Source of the DNA: Ascoidea rubescens DSM 1968
Taxonomy: Eukaryota > Ascomycota > Saccharomycetes > Ascoideales > Ascoideaceae
Assembly: GCF_001661345.1 (NCBI RefSeq)
Contig: NW_017962918.1
Location: forward strand, 310,001-374,000
Reading direction: 5' to 3'
Length of the DNA stretch: 64,000 nt
Part shown: in pieces, positions 11,857 through 23,682 of the stretch
Numbering within the stretch: the first letter of the stretch is position 1
Layout: every line of letters begins with the position of its first letter
Position numbers and translations under genes: made by a program
Notes under the pieces: generated by a model
Told to the model about the DNA's origin: nothing
Seen by the model: the letters and a program-made list of their open reading frames with translations, nothing else
Databases searched by the model: none

Positions 11857-12628
11857 TATTAAATTAATAAATATACTATTAATTCCAGCTGTAAAATAAA
11901 AATAAAAATATAAAGATGAACGATAAATGATAAGTGATAGAACACTACCATGGTGAACTATAAATATATAATAAAAACCTATATAAAAAATGTAATAAAC
12001 AATTACATAATAAATAAAAAAATAAAACATAAAAAATAAAAAATATGAATGTCAAAATGAACTTGAAATTGAAATTGGTTTCGTCAAAAAAAATTAGTAT
12101 GATATAAAAAGCAGAAAAATATGATATAGAATAATATAAAATGGTTGATATGAATGTTTTGGTTTGCTCAAATTTTATAATATATTCATTCTTTATCAGT
12201 TGTATTGAATGAGTTGAAATTTATGAGTATAAGCTTTTATTAAGTTTTTATCACGCTTTTATCAAGCTTTTGTTTTGCTTTAATTGAATTTAATCTATTT
12301 TGTTTATCTTTTATTTCCTTTGTTTGTACAAAATAAAATAAAAAAAAGTAATATACTAATGGTAATCATGATAATAATCACAATCTTGATAATGATAATG
12401 ATAATGACAATGATAATGATAATGATAAAGGTGATGGTGAAAAAAATGATAAAAATAACGATAAAAATAATGATGATGATAATCACAAGAATAATTGGAG
12501 TTGGAAAAGAAAAGGGGGAAATTTAATGAGCATTTAGAATGCAATAATTGATGGAATTAGATTTGACGAATATTTGGATTGCAGTCGTTTGGATTACAGT
12601 TATTTGGCTTGTCATGATTTGAATTGAT
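11857..12628. other. Convergent intergenic region with GATAAT microsatellite
   Basis: The region is A+T-rich. At 12365-12480 it contains an irregular repeat of GATAAT/GATAAA units. Frames through it are open only because of the repeat composition (Asp-Asn on one frame, Ile-Met on another). No gene is supported. The 3' ends of SSN8 and of the next minus-strand gene should lie here. Confidence 0.5.
12365..12480 (+). repeat. GATAAT-type microsatellite
   Basis: Runs of GATAAT interspersed with GATAAA and GATGAT form a low-complexity tract between two convergent genes. One frame reads Asp-Asn and ends in NNWSWKRKGGNLMSI before a stop. It has no start codon in frame and is probably not coding. Confidence 0.7.
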
Positions 12629-13066
12629 TCAATTAGAGACTTGAAAGGCCTCAGAATAAAGTCTTTTTGGCCCATATTTTAATGAGGTTGTGAAAACAAA
12701 GTAGTAAGTTCCTGGCAAGACAAAATCTCTTGTTTTGCTAGTTTTAATTTGATACTCAACTCTCACATTTCTTAACTTATAATCTTGAGGGTGAATATCA
12801 AAACTTTTAGGATCACATTCAATATAATGAATAAACCTTTCATGCTTGCCTTCCATAAAAATCAATGCCACCAAGATATCGGCATTAGTAATTTGACTTT
12901 GAATTTCCTCAGTGATGATAATTTCAGGAAAAGTATCTACTTGTAAATCAAAATCCCTAATCAATATTAACATTGGATCATGACTAGTGAAAACTGGTGC
13001 TCTTGAGCTGCAGGCATCTTCAAAGTCATCAGGTAAGATAAATTCAGCATCTTTAATATTAGCCAT
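12629..13066 (-). CDS. Hypothetical protein, beta-sandwich-like
   Basis: A 145-residue frame with an ATG at 13066 and ordinary, non-repetitive composition, unlike the surrounding small frames, so I think it is a real gene. I do not recognise the family. The sequence is rich in beta-strand-like segments (PMLILIRDFDLQV, ADILVALIFMEG, RNVRVEYQIKT). It ends GTYYFVFTTSLKYGPKRLYSEAFQV, which resembles the closing strands of Ig-like or SKICH-type beta-sandwich domains; this is only a resemblance. There is no signal peptide, membrane segment or Cys/His cluster. It is convergent with SSN8. Upstream lies the 15 kb desert, whose minus strand is pyrimidine-rich for almost 3 kb, so this gene could have a very long leader. 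Confidence 0.6.
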   Translation of the reverse strand: MANIKDAEFILPDDFEDACSSRAPVFTSHDPMLILIRDFDLQVDTFPEIIITEEIQSQITNADILVALIFMEGKHERFIHYIECDPKSFDIHPQDYKLRNVRVEYQIKTSKTRDFVLPGTYYFVFTTSLKYGPKRLYSEAFQVSN

Positions 13067-13681
13067 GATACCTCAATACTGAATGACCACCACACCAAAA
13101 AAAATTATATAAGTTATAAAGTTTGATGGATTAAAAGTGATAAGTATATCTTCTTTATTTTGTTATAGCTATATTTGTGTAGATTATTGAAGCGATTTGT
13201 TGAAATAATAAAACCAGCAGTGGATATGAAAAGGTTGAGTGAAGTCTGCTTATTCTGGAGGAAGTAGATGGATATAAATATCTTTTTCGTTGAGTTGAAG
13301 ATAATTGAATTAGATTGTCTTTGAAATAAAATCTTGATTTTTTGATTTATTGATATTCTGATTTTCTGATATTCTGATTTTCTACCCAGTGTAAGATTGT
13401 ATTTCTTGCTAAAAAGTTTTGAGTTTTGTTTAAACAGATTATTATCCAACAGACAATCGTCAGGCTTTGAAGCGAATTTCAGTGTTGTTTGCAATATTAC
13501 TCAAATTGTTTTTACAATGCAAAAAAAAAAAATTTGAACTTTGGCTATTTAGCCCCGGTAAGTTGTGAATAGTATTTTGGTTTACGTTTAGGTGAATATA
13601 AGAGTGAAAACCGAAAATCTACAAAGTGCAGTTTACTGTTGAATTTACTGTTGAATTTAAATCTAAATTGATCCAATTGTC

Positions 13682-13747
13682 CTAAAATATATGTTAATAC
13701 GAATGTTAATAGGAATGTTAGCGAGAATGTTAATATCAATGTTAGTA
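13682..13747 (-). other. Candidate intron 3' end (branch site plus AG)
   Basis: On the minus strand an exact yeast branch sequence TACTAAC (13747-13741) is followed about 60 nt later by ATATATTTTAG, ending at 13682. A 45-codon open frame then runs to a TAG near 13545. This is the normal geometry of a yeast 3' splice site. I found no convincing 5' splice site; AAGTATGC at about 15100 is a weak distant possibility. TACTAAC is expected about once or twice by chance in this much A+T-rich DNA, so this stays tentative. Confidence 0.2.
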
Positions 13748-15883
13748 ATTATATGTTTCAATGCTCTAATTTTTGTAAAAGAGTGCTGAGAATCTTCAAA
13801 ACCAAAGTCAAACCAACTCTATTGTGTGCTGTGGTTTTGGAGTTGGAGTTGTAGAAGATTTTGTAGAGTAATGTAGGTTGGAAACAATAGTCAAATTAGG
13901 CTAAAGAGAATAAAAAGCAGCAGAAGACAAAAAGAGCTAAAAAAAATAATTTCAATTAAGATTTATTTAATAATTTAACTAATAAGTAAATGGGGCTAAT
14001 TTGAGATTAAATAAGCACCAATCAAGACCAGTCAGATTGCAAGTTTTTAAGTACATGAGGAGGTAAGATATTCATAATATTTATATAGTACTGTTATAGT
14101 TGGAAATTTACGAGTTGGATAGAGTCAAAATGATTTCAGGAATTTTTAAAGAAAGAGGGAGAGAGAGAAAGGTATCAAAAAGTCACAGAGAAATGGAATT
14201 GCAAGTGGATTGAAAGTCTAAATCCAAGTTAGATTTGGGTTGAAATGGAATCAGAATTGGAATTTGAATTTGAATTCGAATTTGAATTTGAAATGATACT
14301 TTATTTTTTCAAATCTATTTGAATTACAATTCTGTTGTGTTTTCACATTGGTTAAAAGAAAAACGCGAAACAACTTGAAAAAGGAACCAAAAGAAACAGA
14401 AAAAAAGGAAAATAAAATAAAATAAAATAAAAAAATAAAAAAATAAAAAAATAAAAAAAGAAAAAAATAAAAAAAGAAAAAAATAAAGAAAAAAAAAAAG
14501 CAAAAGAAAATGAAAAAGACCCAACTTGTTATCCTTTTGAATTTGGTAATTTTATTATCATAAAGTGTTGAGAACTACAGTTTTTTTACATTAAAACAGA
14601 GTTGAAAAGTGGGAGAGCTGAGAAAGAATGATAGCGTAAGGTCAATAATGTGAGATTTACTTCAGTGACTTTTGGAATGTTTCTTTTGTTTTTTGATTTT
14701 GTTCGCAGAGTCAAGCCATTAGAATATAGGTCTTTAGAGATATTTGATATATGTGATGGCAATGCCGATAAAAAATTACAGAAAAAACAGAAAGAAAACA
14801 GAAAGTGTAGCAATGGTTTTATGATTTAGTTTTTTTGAGACAATAAGTTATCTTTTCAAGATTTGAAAGGTTAAATGGGGTAATATAAGGTAAAATAAGA
14901 TTAAAAACAGGAATAAGAATAGTTATATTACTGTAACTTGTAATTTATGATTTATAATTTATGATTTATAATTTGCCAAAACAATCATGATAGAAATCAT
15001 ATAATTACAGTTTTTTAGTACGTAGCCACTAGAATTAATGATTTGAAATAAACATTGGGGAAAGTAGCGAGGTTTGTAAGCAGAGATTCTCATTTTGGGC
15101 ATACTTGAAATGGCTTTTTGAATATAACAGAGATAGAACCATAAAAAGTGAATTGGGTGTAGAGGACAGGAGTGCTATGGGATATAGTCAGGTTTATAAT
15201 GGATGGGTGATTTAGTAGAGAAAAAGAGGGATTGAGTAGAAAGTTATCGAGTACAGAATAAAATAAGGGAGCCTGTAGTCTTTAGAGACAAGAAGTATTA
15301 ATAGATTAGAATTCAATTGTATGGATTTCAAGAAACAAGAGAGGATGAAATTTGATATTAATAAATAAGGGAGTAAGTAAATCAATCCCATAAAATAAAA
15401 AGTTTTGTTCAGAATCGAAAACTGAACATTGAACCTGGTTGAATTTTAAATGTACAAAATCTTTCAAGAATAAAAGATGATTATCGGACTATTAATCTAT
15501 GATGATATAACCCTTGAATGGAGATTCTGAAGAGAATGAAGAAATATAGAGACTGGTTGGCCGATTGTTAGTAGACTGATTTTCTTTATTTTGGTTCAAG
15601 TAAATGTTGAAAGAACCCAGCTGAATTAGCATGAAACAATTCAGAAGAAAGAGCTCGACCAGACAGAGGTTAAATTGGAAGGAGAAGGGTACTGTTAACA
15701 AGTCAAATTCGTGGCAAAATAGCAGAATAGCAAAATGAAAGAGCATTTGTCATGCTAATCGCATTGGGAATCAAGGAACTTTGAAGAAATGATTCGGAAG
15801 TTCAAAAATAGTCATCTAGTCATCATTATAAGATGATTATAAAAACTTCCAATTAGATCATACATTAGTATCTTATATCATAT

Positions 15884-15908
15884 CATACCATACCATACCA
15901 TACCATAG
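15884..15908 (+). repeat. CATAC pentanucleotide repeat
   Basis: Five consecutive CATAC-type units (the last is CATAG) form a short microsatellite just left of the G+C-rich island in the gene desert. Confidence 0.8.
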
Positions 15909-16019
15909 CGTCTATGTCATTTAAAAGCAGTAAACTGACCAGTCGTTGGTAGTTACTCTGGCCATTAATTCACTAACATGGAGATTTGAGAAAGATTTGT
16001 CTGCTGGTAGCTTGCTAAT

Positions 16020-16088
16020 TTCACAAATTTCAAAAACTTCAAAAACTTCACAAACTTCACAAACTTCAGAAACTTCGCAAATTTCAGA
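16020..16088 (+). repeat. 9-bp repeat, TTCACAAAC-type
   Basis: About eight units of a 9-bp repeat near TTCAAAAAC/TTCACAAAC read as a Ser-x-Thr-type periodic peptide in one frame. Codon-length periodicity can suggest old coding sequence, but the frame is only 68 codons with no motif, so I list it as a repeat. Confidence 0.65.
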
Positions 16089-16099
16089 GCTTTTAAGCA

Positions 16100-17300
16100 A
16101 GTCAGCAGCTGAGGCTAGCGTTGATGATTCGACGCTTATGGTGCGGGAGTGAGATGCTCACTTACGTCCCTGCAAAGTGGTAACAAAGGAGAAACAACAA
16201 AAATGAGGCGACATAAGAGAAATAGCAAAAGAAGCTCAAGCACCAAAAGCAACAACAGCCCAAAGTTACGGTTTACCCTTTCAAACAAGGAGCACATCCA
16301 TGCGGAGACATGCGTGGACATGCGCCTGGGAGCTGCTGGTGGTTTGTGTAATTTATGATGTTTATTTCTCAACAAACCACACACAGAGAGCATTGAACCT
16401 CGGTTGGAGACCTTGCGCGTGTCTGGCTCCTGCTTCAGACGAATGGGTTCTAGCTGGACAAGCGCTCAATAAGGCCGTGCTGCCCCGGCATCCGCAGTGC
16501 TTGACCCTGACCAGCTAATTGTGAGCACTGTGCCGGCGCTAGATTGGAGCAAAGCTGCCACTAAGCTGGAACCTGCAGCCAATTCACCCAATGTGGTCAT
16601 GGCCGCTGCTTTAATTGCCGGATGGCTTCACACTAAGGCCAAAACCTTCCGTTTCGTAACATTGCAAATTCATCGGGTTGCTGAGACAAAAAGGTCTGCA
16701 CTTCACTCCAGACGAGTCACGATGCACTATCCGACGGCTGACCAGTCTCTAGTCTGCTGTTGATAGTCCGGTGTTTCCTGTTTCGCTCAGACCGCTGGGT
16801 TTTTGCATCGTGTTTGCTACCTGCTCATTCTGTCCCAGTTGGGTGCTTGGTGGAATGGCCCCATTTCGGGTTTGCACCAAGTTTCGAGTTATGGCAGACC
16901 CTCTCTATTCCGAATTACACACATCTGCACTAAAAAAGAAACAATAAACTAGCTTTTCACAACAGTCTCACAACTTTCTTAACTTTCTTAACTTTCATAT
17001 ATCACTTAACTTTCATAAATTTCTTAACTTTTCTTCTTATCAGCTCCCACACAGGTAATATGACTTGGATGCCATTTCAATCCGAGCACAACCTTATTCC
17101 AATCACTGAAAGCAAACTCAGTAATTGCTTGATTGTCAGTAATTGCTTGATTGGGATAACGCTGCCTTGGGCGCTGCACCGACTTTGTAGCAAATTGAAC
17201 ATTGTTATGCTTTTACGGTAGGTTTGCGAATATCGCTTGTGCGTTGCCACATGAACACAGGCGGCCACAGGCGGTTAGACCATGTCGCTCTGCCTGCTTT
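16100..17300. other. G+C-rich island in gene desert, candidate bidirectional promoter
   Basis: About 1.2 kb of visibly G+C-richer, complex sequence stands inside A+T-rich desert. Open frames occur on both strands simply because stop codons are rarer here; none carries a recognisable motif and several overlap each other. The strand skew changes sign across the island: G over C on the plus strand to the left, C over G to the right. In this window similar G+C-rich patches precede GDH2, PHO91 and the first gene, so I infer promoter or regulatory DNA firing both ways. It could instead be a decayed gene or a functional chromosomal site. Confidence 0.4.
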
Positions 17301-18286
17301 TGCGTAGAGCCGCAACCGCTGCTTTTAGAGTTCAGTCTCTCCTTCCTGTGCCATTACTCGCTTGCCTTTCTTATCTGAACATGCATGATTTTTCCATTTC
17401 CAGAGCCACTAAGGGAATAATTCTGGTGCAAATACATTCTTTCTGTCTCAAAAGTTGCACTTTCCACTAACATTACCTTTGGCTTTCCTTCAACCTTCAA
17501 CTTTCTGTCTTCTTGTCTCTCAACAATCTAAACCCAGCATTGATCTTTTGCACAGATCTATCAGTTCCACGACCCAATCATCTAGCCATATTTCTATCCA
17601 GCATCATGTCTTTCTGTTCTTATCCTATTGCTGCTTCTTATTACGCTTCTGCTTTTGAACCAACAATTACGCATACCTGATAGCCCTGATAGCTGTTCCC
17701 AAAGTCGCACACTCTCCCACATTATAATTCTTGTTCACTGCCCTTTTTGTTATATTCTTTTCCGGATTGGTCCTTATAACCACAGCGACAAAAGGTAACT
17801 GGAGAAACTGTGTTTTGTTATAGCTCTTTAATATTCAATTATTTAAGTATTTTCATTTTTTTTCAATTGTTCTTGCTTTTCTTTATTGTTGCTTACTTCT
17901 TAAAATATCTCGTTTTAACAGAACAATAAAGACCTAAAAGAAACCATATTCATCAATAGTTCTTGCAATTTAGTCATAAAATCCGTTATTCGTTTATTAC
18001 CAAACAAAACCTATCAAAAATAATGAAAAACCTCATCTTTACTACAGTTTTACTCTATCTTACAACAAACCTATCCGATTCATAACAATATATACATAAG
18101 CTTGTAAAAATTTTATCTTCCAGCATTAAATGTAATCAATTCCACTCAATTATAATTGAAAACCATTGGTTGGTTTTTTTTGCTTTACAACTCAAAACTA
18201 TTGACCTGATATATTCAAAATTTAAAAAAATAAACAAATTCGGTTCAGAATATTACTGCTTTACTAATAACAAGTCAAAGCACATT

Positions 18287-18340
18287 TTATTGATTTTTAT
18301 TGATTTTTATTGATTTTTATTGATTTTTATTCATTTCTAT
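18287..18340 (+). repeat. 10-bp tandem repeat ATTGATTTTT
   Basis: Five near-perfect copies of the 10-mer lie in tandem within the gene-free region. No coding function is apparent. Confidence 0.85.
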
Positions 18341-19296
18341 TATTTTCCATTTTATTACTATGACTTTGCATTTGGTCCTTCTATTATTTTTGTTATTTTT
18401 AGTTTCTTGCTCGCTATCCACTATTTTTGCAATGAATATGTCTTCTAACTCATACCGTTATACTATTCTAGCCTTTTTGACTTATCACAATTGCTAGCCA
18501 GTATTTTTATTTCTTTTATGTTTCCACCTTAGTGTCTCAGACTTTATTATTTATAAAGGAATTTATATTGAAATTTTTATTCATCTTTTAATTCTCTCCT
18601 TTTACGGTTATAAATCTTATAAAACCTTCCCGTATATTAAAATCAATCGAAAGTCCACTATATCTGCATTATCATAGCTGCTATCATCACTAATAGCACT
18701 AACAACACTAATATCGCCTAATTTTACTTCTACTCCTATCATCTTGTGTTTGATTTCTACATGTTTTATTCATTTAAATTGGTCTTTTTTTACCTCACTA
18801 TCGTCTACCCAGTCATCTCAATACTCACCTAATCACCCATATATAAATCAACACTCATAGCTAATGGGCCAACAAAATTACACCTTTATTTGTGACCACT
18901 TATCTTCTAAATAATTCTTAGCTTATCTATCTGCAGTATTATTAATTACAAGTTCCTTTTTAGTTTATCATTTTCATTTATTTTCATTTATTTTCATTTT
19001 CATTTTCATTTTTAGCTATTTATTTTTGTATTTTTACCCATTAAAACAATATTTGCTTACTCACATTAACCATATTACTCACGAACTTGCTAACATAAAA
19101 ATTCATACTAAAAAAAATTCTGAGTCTGAGTTTTAAACAAAAAAACATTGGCAACTCAACTCCCTTTCTTTTTTTCATTTTATTTCTACTTCCATTTTAT
19201 TTTGATTTTCAATATCATTTTCATTTCATTTATCTCTATTTCTATTTTCTTCTTTACTGTTTTTAATTCTTATTAATTTAATCCAATAAGACTTGC

Positions 19297-19335
19297 ACCA
19301 CTTCCATCACTTCCATCACTTCCATCACTCCCACT
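19297..19335 (+). repeat. 9-bp tandem repeat CTTCCATCA
   Basis: Three perfect copies and one diverged copy of CTTCCATCA lie in tandem in the G-poor strand region of the gene desert. Confidence 0.8.
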
Positions 19336-20648
19336 ACTTTTACTTTCAATCCTTTAAATTTTTGATTTTTATTTACATTATTTACTATTATTAACATTTA
19401 TATTAATATTTATATTTGTATTTATACCTATATCATATTTAATCCATCATACTAAATAACACAAATATATATATATATTGTTTCCAAAGTTAAAAGTATA
19501 TGACTTTACACTTTCAGTCCCCCAAACTCCCTAATAAAACACAAATAGTTCTTTAATCAAAATTAATTGTATTTACAGAAATATATTATCTTTCACCATT
19601 TTTAAAATAAAATCAAGTTAAAAAGAAATAAAATTAAAAATTATTAATAAAAACAATAATAGAAAATCAATAGAAAAAAAACAAAAAAAACAACAAAGAA
19701 ATAGTAAACAATTCAGAAATATATTTTTGGCACTTTTGCCATTTTTCACAAATTTATTTTATTAGATTGTATTTTATATTGATTTTATTTCAATTTATTA
19801 TATCAGAGCTTAATACACTTAGTTGTGCCATGAACATGTAATATTCTTTTAAAATCAATCATAACTGCAACCGTAATTGAAATGATACTAACAATCCGTG
19901 CTGTCACTCTTTCGTGTCACTCTTTTCTGTTATTCTTGACAATATTTTATTTTTGTACAAGATTGTTTCATGATTCTCATTTTATTTATTTGGTATTGAT
20001 AAATGACCTTAGATATATTGGATTCTATCAGATACAAAACCTCTTCAACAATAGAATATCCCGGCTTGTAACCAGCGAAAAATCTTCTGATTTGATCTGG
20101 TATAATTGATGCACATTATAACGGTTTTGACCAATATAAAAATTTGAATGTGTTTCAATTACAACCAAATTAATGTTAGTCAAATTTCCAACCATTTATG
20201 TGTACCATTTCGAGGTATCACCTATAAAATGTAGTTCTCATCTATTTGCTCACATTGTGACAGCGTGTTCCATCAAAGATCCATATAGTTATTGAAATTA
20301 AATTAAAAACCCTTTTTTTGTTAGATATGCCACTTCTAATCTGAAATATATTTTTTGATGAAATTAAGCACCAAATATCGTGGTGGATTCTTTAGATAAA
20401 TAACTGCTTATTTTCCAAGATAAACAATGATATACCCGTGTTACTTTGGTTATAAAGCAGGCCTAGTTGGTTGTTTTGAGCTAAAAACACATATTGAGAT
20501 TAGTCTGTGATGCCTTGAGGTTGTTTGTATCCATTGACAAAATAAACTCCCATATCTCTCTTCTATTTCGAAAGAGTTTTCTGCTTTTTAATGGATAATG
20601 GTCAAATTGAAGAATATACTTCAAATTCAAACACCCCAGCAACACGTG

Positions 20649-20669
20649 AGTGGGAAAGACCCTCCCACT
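20649..20669. repeat. Perfect 7-bp inverted repeat, 7-nt loop
   Basis: AGTGGGA, seven bases, then TCCCACT make a G+C-rich hairpin in one of the desert's complex patches. It is followed by no T run, so it is not a clear terminator. It could be an RNA stem or a dimeric protein site. Confidence 0.45.
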
Positions 20670-23600
20670 GTGACAGGGATGGTTTATCTGGCGTTTCTTG
20701 TAGGGTTTCAAGATTTCTACCCGCATTTGGAAAGAGCAACCAAGCAGCACTTCGCCTCAAGGCATTTCCTTTTCAAGCACCTTTCGGCAAATGTTAGCAA
20801 GAATTATTTCTAGAACAAACTCCAGCAACAGCTCTGATGTGTGGATTACATGGTCACAAAGTCCTTTGATTTTTCAATTACTCAAATTCATTTTATTGCT
20901 TTTTTGCAAAATAAAAAAGCAACAACACTGTTTGTTTTGGGAAGATGGCAAGCCTTTTTGGCTCTCAACCATGAAATAAACTAAGCCAATATGTTTCTGG
21001 CAGTACTTTTTTGAAATTGGATTTAATTTCATGAGCAGAATCCTTATATTGCTTTTGAGCTATTTCATAATATGGTCCAACTAGAGTTCTCAAATTATTT
21101 GGTTTAAAAAGCAGAAATACAGAATTTGCGGTTCAACAGATCCCAGCTCTTTTTGGTTAAACCTAGAACTTCTATGGAAATTTTAGACTTTAGAATGGTA
21201 TATAATCACCTCATAATAATTTATATTATTATTCCATAAAACCCATTTTTGAAATAATGACTAAATAAACAGATAAAAAATACCATCCGACATCTACCAT
21301 TGCCTGTATTATTAAAACAATTCAGGTTTTATATTTGCAATAATAGCTACTAATCAACATATTATTGTAATTGGTTGTTTAGAATAAACCTGTTATGAAT
21401 TAGGGATTTATTTGCACTACTGATGTTATAATCATCGGGTAATATTTTTTGGATTAAGTTGAAAATTCAATACATACGTAATTCGTAATTCCAAGCTAAC
21501 TTTTCTCTCTGTTCAATATTAAATATGTTCAATAAAATGCAGTAAACACTGGTGGGCATAATAAAGATCCCATTCAACAACAAAGTTTTGGTTGCAATAG
21601 TTGCTAGATTAATTAAAGAAAAATATATTAATTTGATATTGAATACTTATCAACAAGACTATATCATAACATAACACTCAAGTAGCGATAGAACTAATAA
21701 ATGTAATAATATCTAATAAATGTAATAATACTTAGCAAAAGCTTGAAAAATAAATTTGATACATCAACAATGGTTTTATAATACTAATCAAAAAATTTTG
21801 CACTAGATTATCAACTGGAATACTAAAAAGAGTGGTTGAAACAAGAACCACATGAAAAAATTGCTTTTAATTGAGAAATATAAAAAATCTTCAAAACATA
21901 TGAGGCCTGAGTTGCATTGTAGTTTGGAAATACTTAATATAACCAATAAACATCCTCACTTTAAGGATGACAGCTTGTAAAACTATAATAACTGATTTAT
22001 TGGACTTCTCAAATTAGTGTTGCTGCTTTGGTGGTCAAGAAATTTGGCAAAAGAACAAAACATCTAAATACTGACAAGAAAATGGTTGAATTATACAATA
22101 TTAAAAAGAAACAAATAAATTATTTGACACTCCATTATGGTAAACCAGCACAAAATACTTCAACATTGGTGGGACAAATTTGTTTGCACCTGAAATGAAA
22201 AGTTTCCATAAATAATACAGATCACGTTTGCATAGGGATATAAAAAGGTAGTTTACTTTTTGACCAATAAAGTGGCAGATCTGCAAATCGTATGAACATA
22301 TGCATGTGTCTGCTCAAAGTGGCGACACATGCCGCTGAAAACACACCGACAATTTCCCTTCGTTAGCAATGCTTCACATCAAATGCATGTGTAAGAAGGG
22401 TGTGGTGCCAAACGTGATCGGCCGTTCGTCAGGCTGTGTTACGGCTTTTCACCGACTCATTTACTAGTGGTGCAGTTTTGTAATCCCGGTCCGTCGGCTC
22501 ATCCAAAAGTTTTCTTTCTATTTTGTATTCTACAGAGGCAGAAAAACAAAGGTTATCTTCAATTTATATCTCTGTTTAGATTGGCTATAAAATAAATACA
22601 ACGCCTTGTTATAATTGATTTCAGAAATTAATTTTGTAGCACCAAAGAATACCAGATACACCACTAGATTAGAACACAATAGCATGGCATTAATTGTGGT
22701 CGAATATGTTTCAGAAACCCTGAGTTGGTTTGCATTTAATACTTTTTTCAATGAAATTTTATCAGAAAATATGTTGCAGCCAATATTTCATACTTATTGA
22801 TGTTAATTCAATATTTATAGTGCTGGAAACACCAAATGGTGGTGATTTGTGTTTTCATCAATAAAGCTGGCAAAAAAGAATTGCCATTTTAAATCCCACT
22901 ATTATTTATTCAACTCAATAACTAGTCTGAATGACTGTTACCAAAATTTTATTAAATAGCTTGATACCTAAAGTCAACAGCAATATAATCTTCAAATAAT
23001 CTTTTTGCAATAAGCGTATTGTTTCACTGTTAAAGTGTATTGATAACATCAAAAATAGCGGTGGTTTTTGTTGTCCATCTGGGCTGAATAATTTCATACT
23101 GCAAAACCATATTTGAAAACTTTACAATTATAGATTTAAAATAAATGAAATTTATTTTACTAAAAGCTTTTTATATGATTTTAAAAAAGATTGGTTTACA
23201 ATTTAAAATTCAAAATTGTTTTGGTAAAGTTCTGATTTTTCTAATCTGGATGATCAAACAGCTAATTTGATATAGATTTATGAATTTTATTCTATAATCA
23301 GATGAGAACTAATAAATTCATTAAAAAAATTTAAAAAATCAAAAACTATTTAAAATAGAAATTATCGGTTCCACGATTTATTGGCTTAAGATCACAACTA
23401 TATTTATTGATATCCAGAATAATTTTTTTGTTCATAAGTTGACTGCGAGCGGTGTGAGCCATTAACAAACAATAAGTTTTTGGACTTGCAATGCAATCTT
23501 AGTACACAAGAAGATGGTTAAAACAGAAGCATTTTTTAAGCAAATAGCTGAAGAATATTTTACGGTTTTATTTTCATTTTATTTTCTTCTTTTCAAGCTT

Positions 23601-23682
23601 CAACTGTTTATTATATTGTTGACGGTTATCCTTGAATTTCCAGATTGTAAAAATCAATAGATTCAACATTCATTATTTCACC

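Larger units (their letters stand above)
13067..16100. other. Left flank of gene desert, strongly G-over-C on plus strand
   Basis: No supported protein gene. The plus strand shows strong G-over-C asymmetry: 15181-15240 has about 20 G and 1 C, and 14101-14160 about 16 G and 3 C. The minus strand is therefore pyrimidine-rich, as in a yeast 5' leader running leftward. Simple repeats include GAATTT at about 14261-14290, AAATAAA at 14400-14500 and CATAC at 15884-15908. A possible intron 3' end on the minus strand lies at 13682-13747. The small frames at 13114-13494 and 13545-13739 start at TTG rather than ATG, and I do not call them genes. Confidence 0.5.
17300..19600. other. Right flank of island, C-over-G strand, no ORF
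   Basis: The plus strand is pyrimidine-rich and G-poor: 18781-18840 has about 4 G and 20 C, and 17581-17640 about 6 G and 15 C. This is what leaders of plus-strand genes look like elsewhere here (44.1-44.3 kb, 60.5-60.97 kb). Yet no coding region of any size follows on this strand for 20 kb. A long noncoding RNA, or a leader whose gene has decayed, would fit; neither is shown. Repeats within it are an ATTGATTTTT 10-mer (18287-18340), ATTTTC runs near 18970-19020 and CTTCCATCA (19297-19335). Confidence 0.4.

Noticed and set aside
12284-12526. 80-codon frame rich in Ile/Met and its opposite-strand counterparts
   Set aside because: Produced entirely by the GATAAT microsatellite.
13114-13494. 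126-codon minus-strand frame
   Set aside because: Starts at TTG with no ATG near its beginning, biased to Lys/Ile/Asn as expected of A+T-rich noncoding DNA, no motif.
16136-16763. Frames of 70-88 codons in the G+C island, including a Leu-rich one on the minus strand
   Set aside because: Overlapping on both strands, no family resemblance, composition explained by base content.
19470-19495. Possible point-centromere element (TGTTTCCAAAG next to A+T-rich DNA)
   Set aside because: Lacks the CCGAA core of CDEIII and has no CDEI at the right distance.
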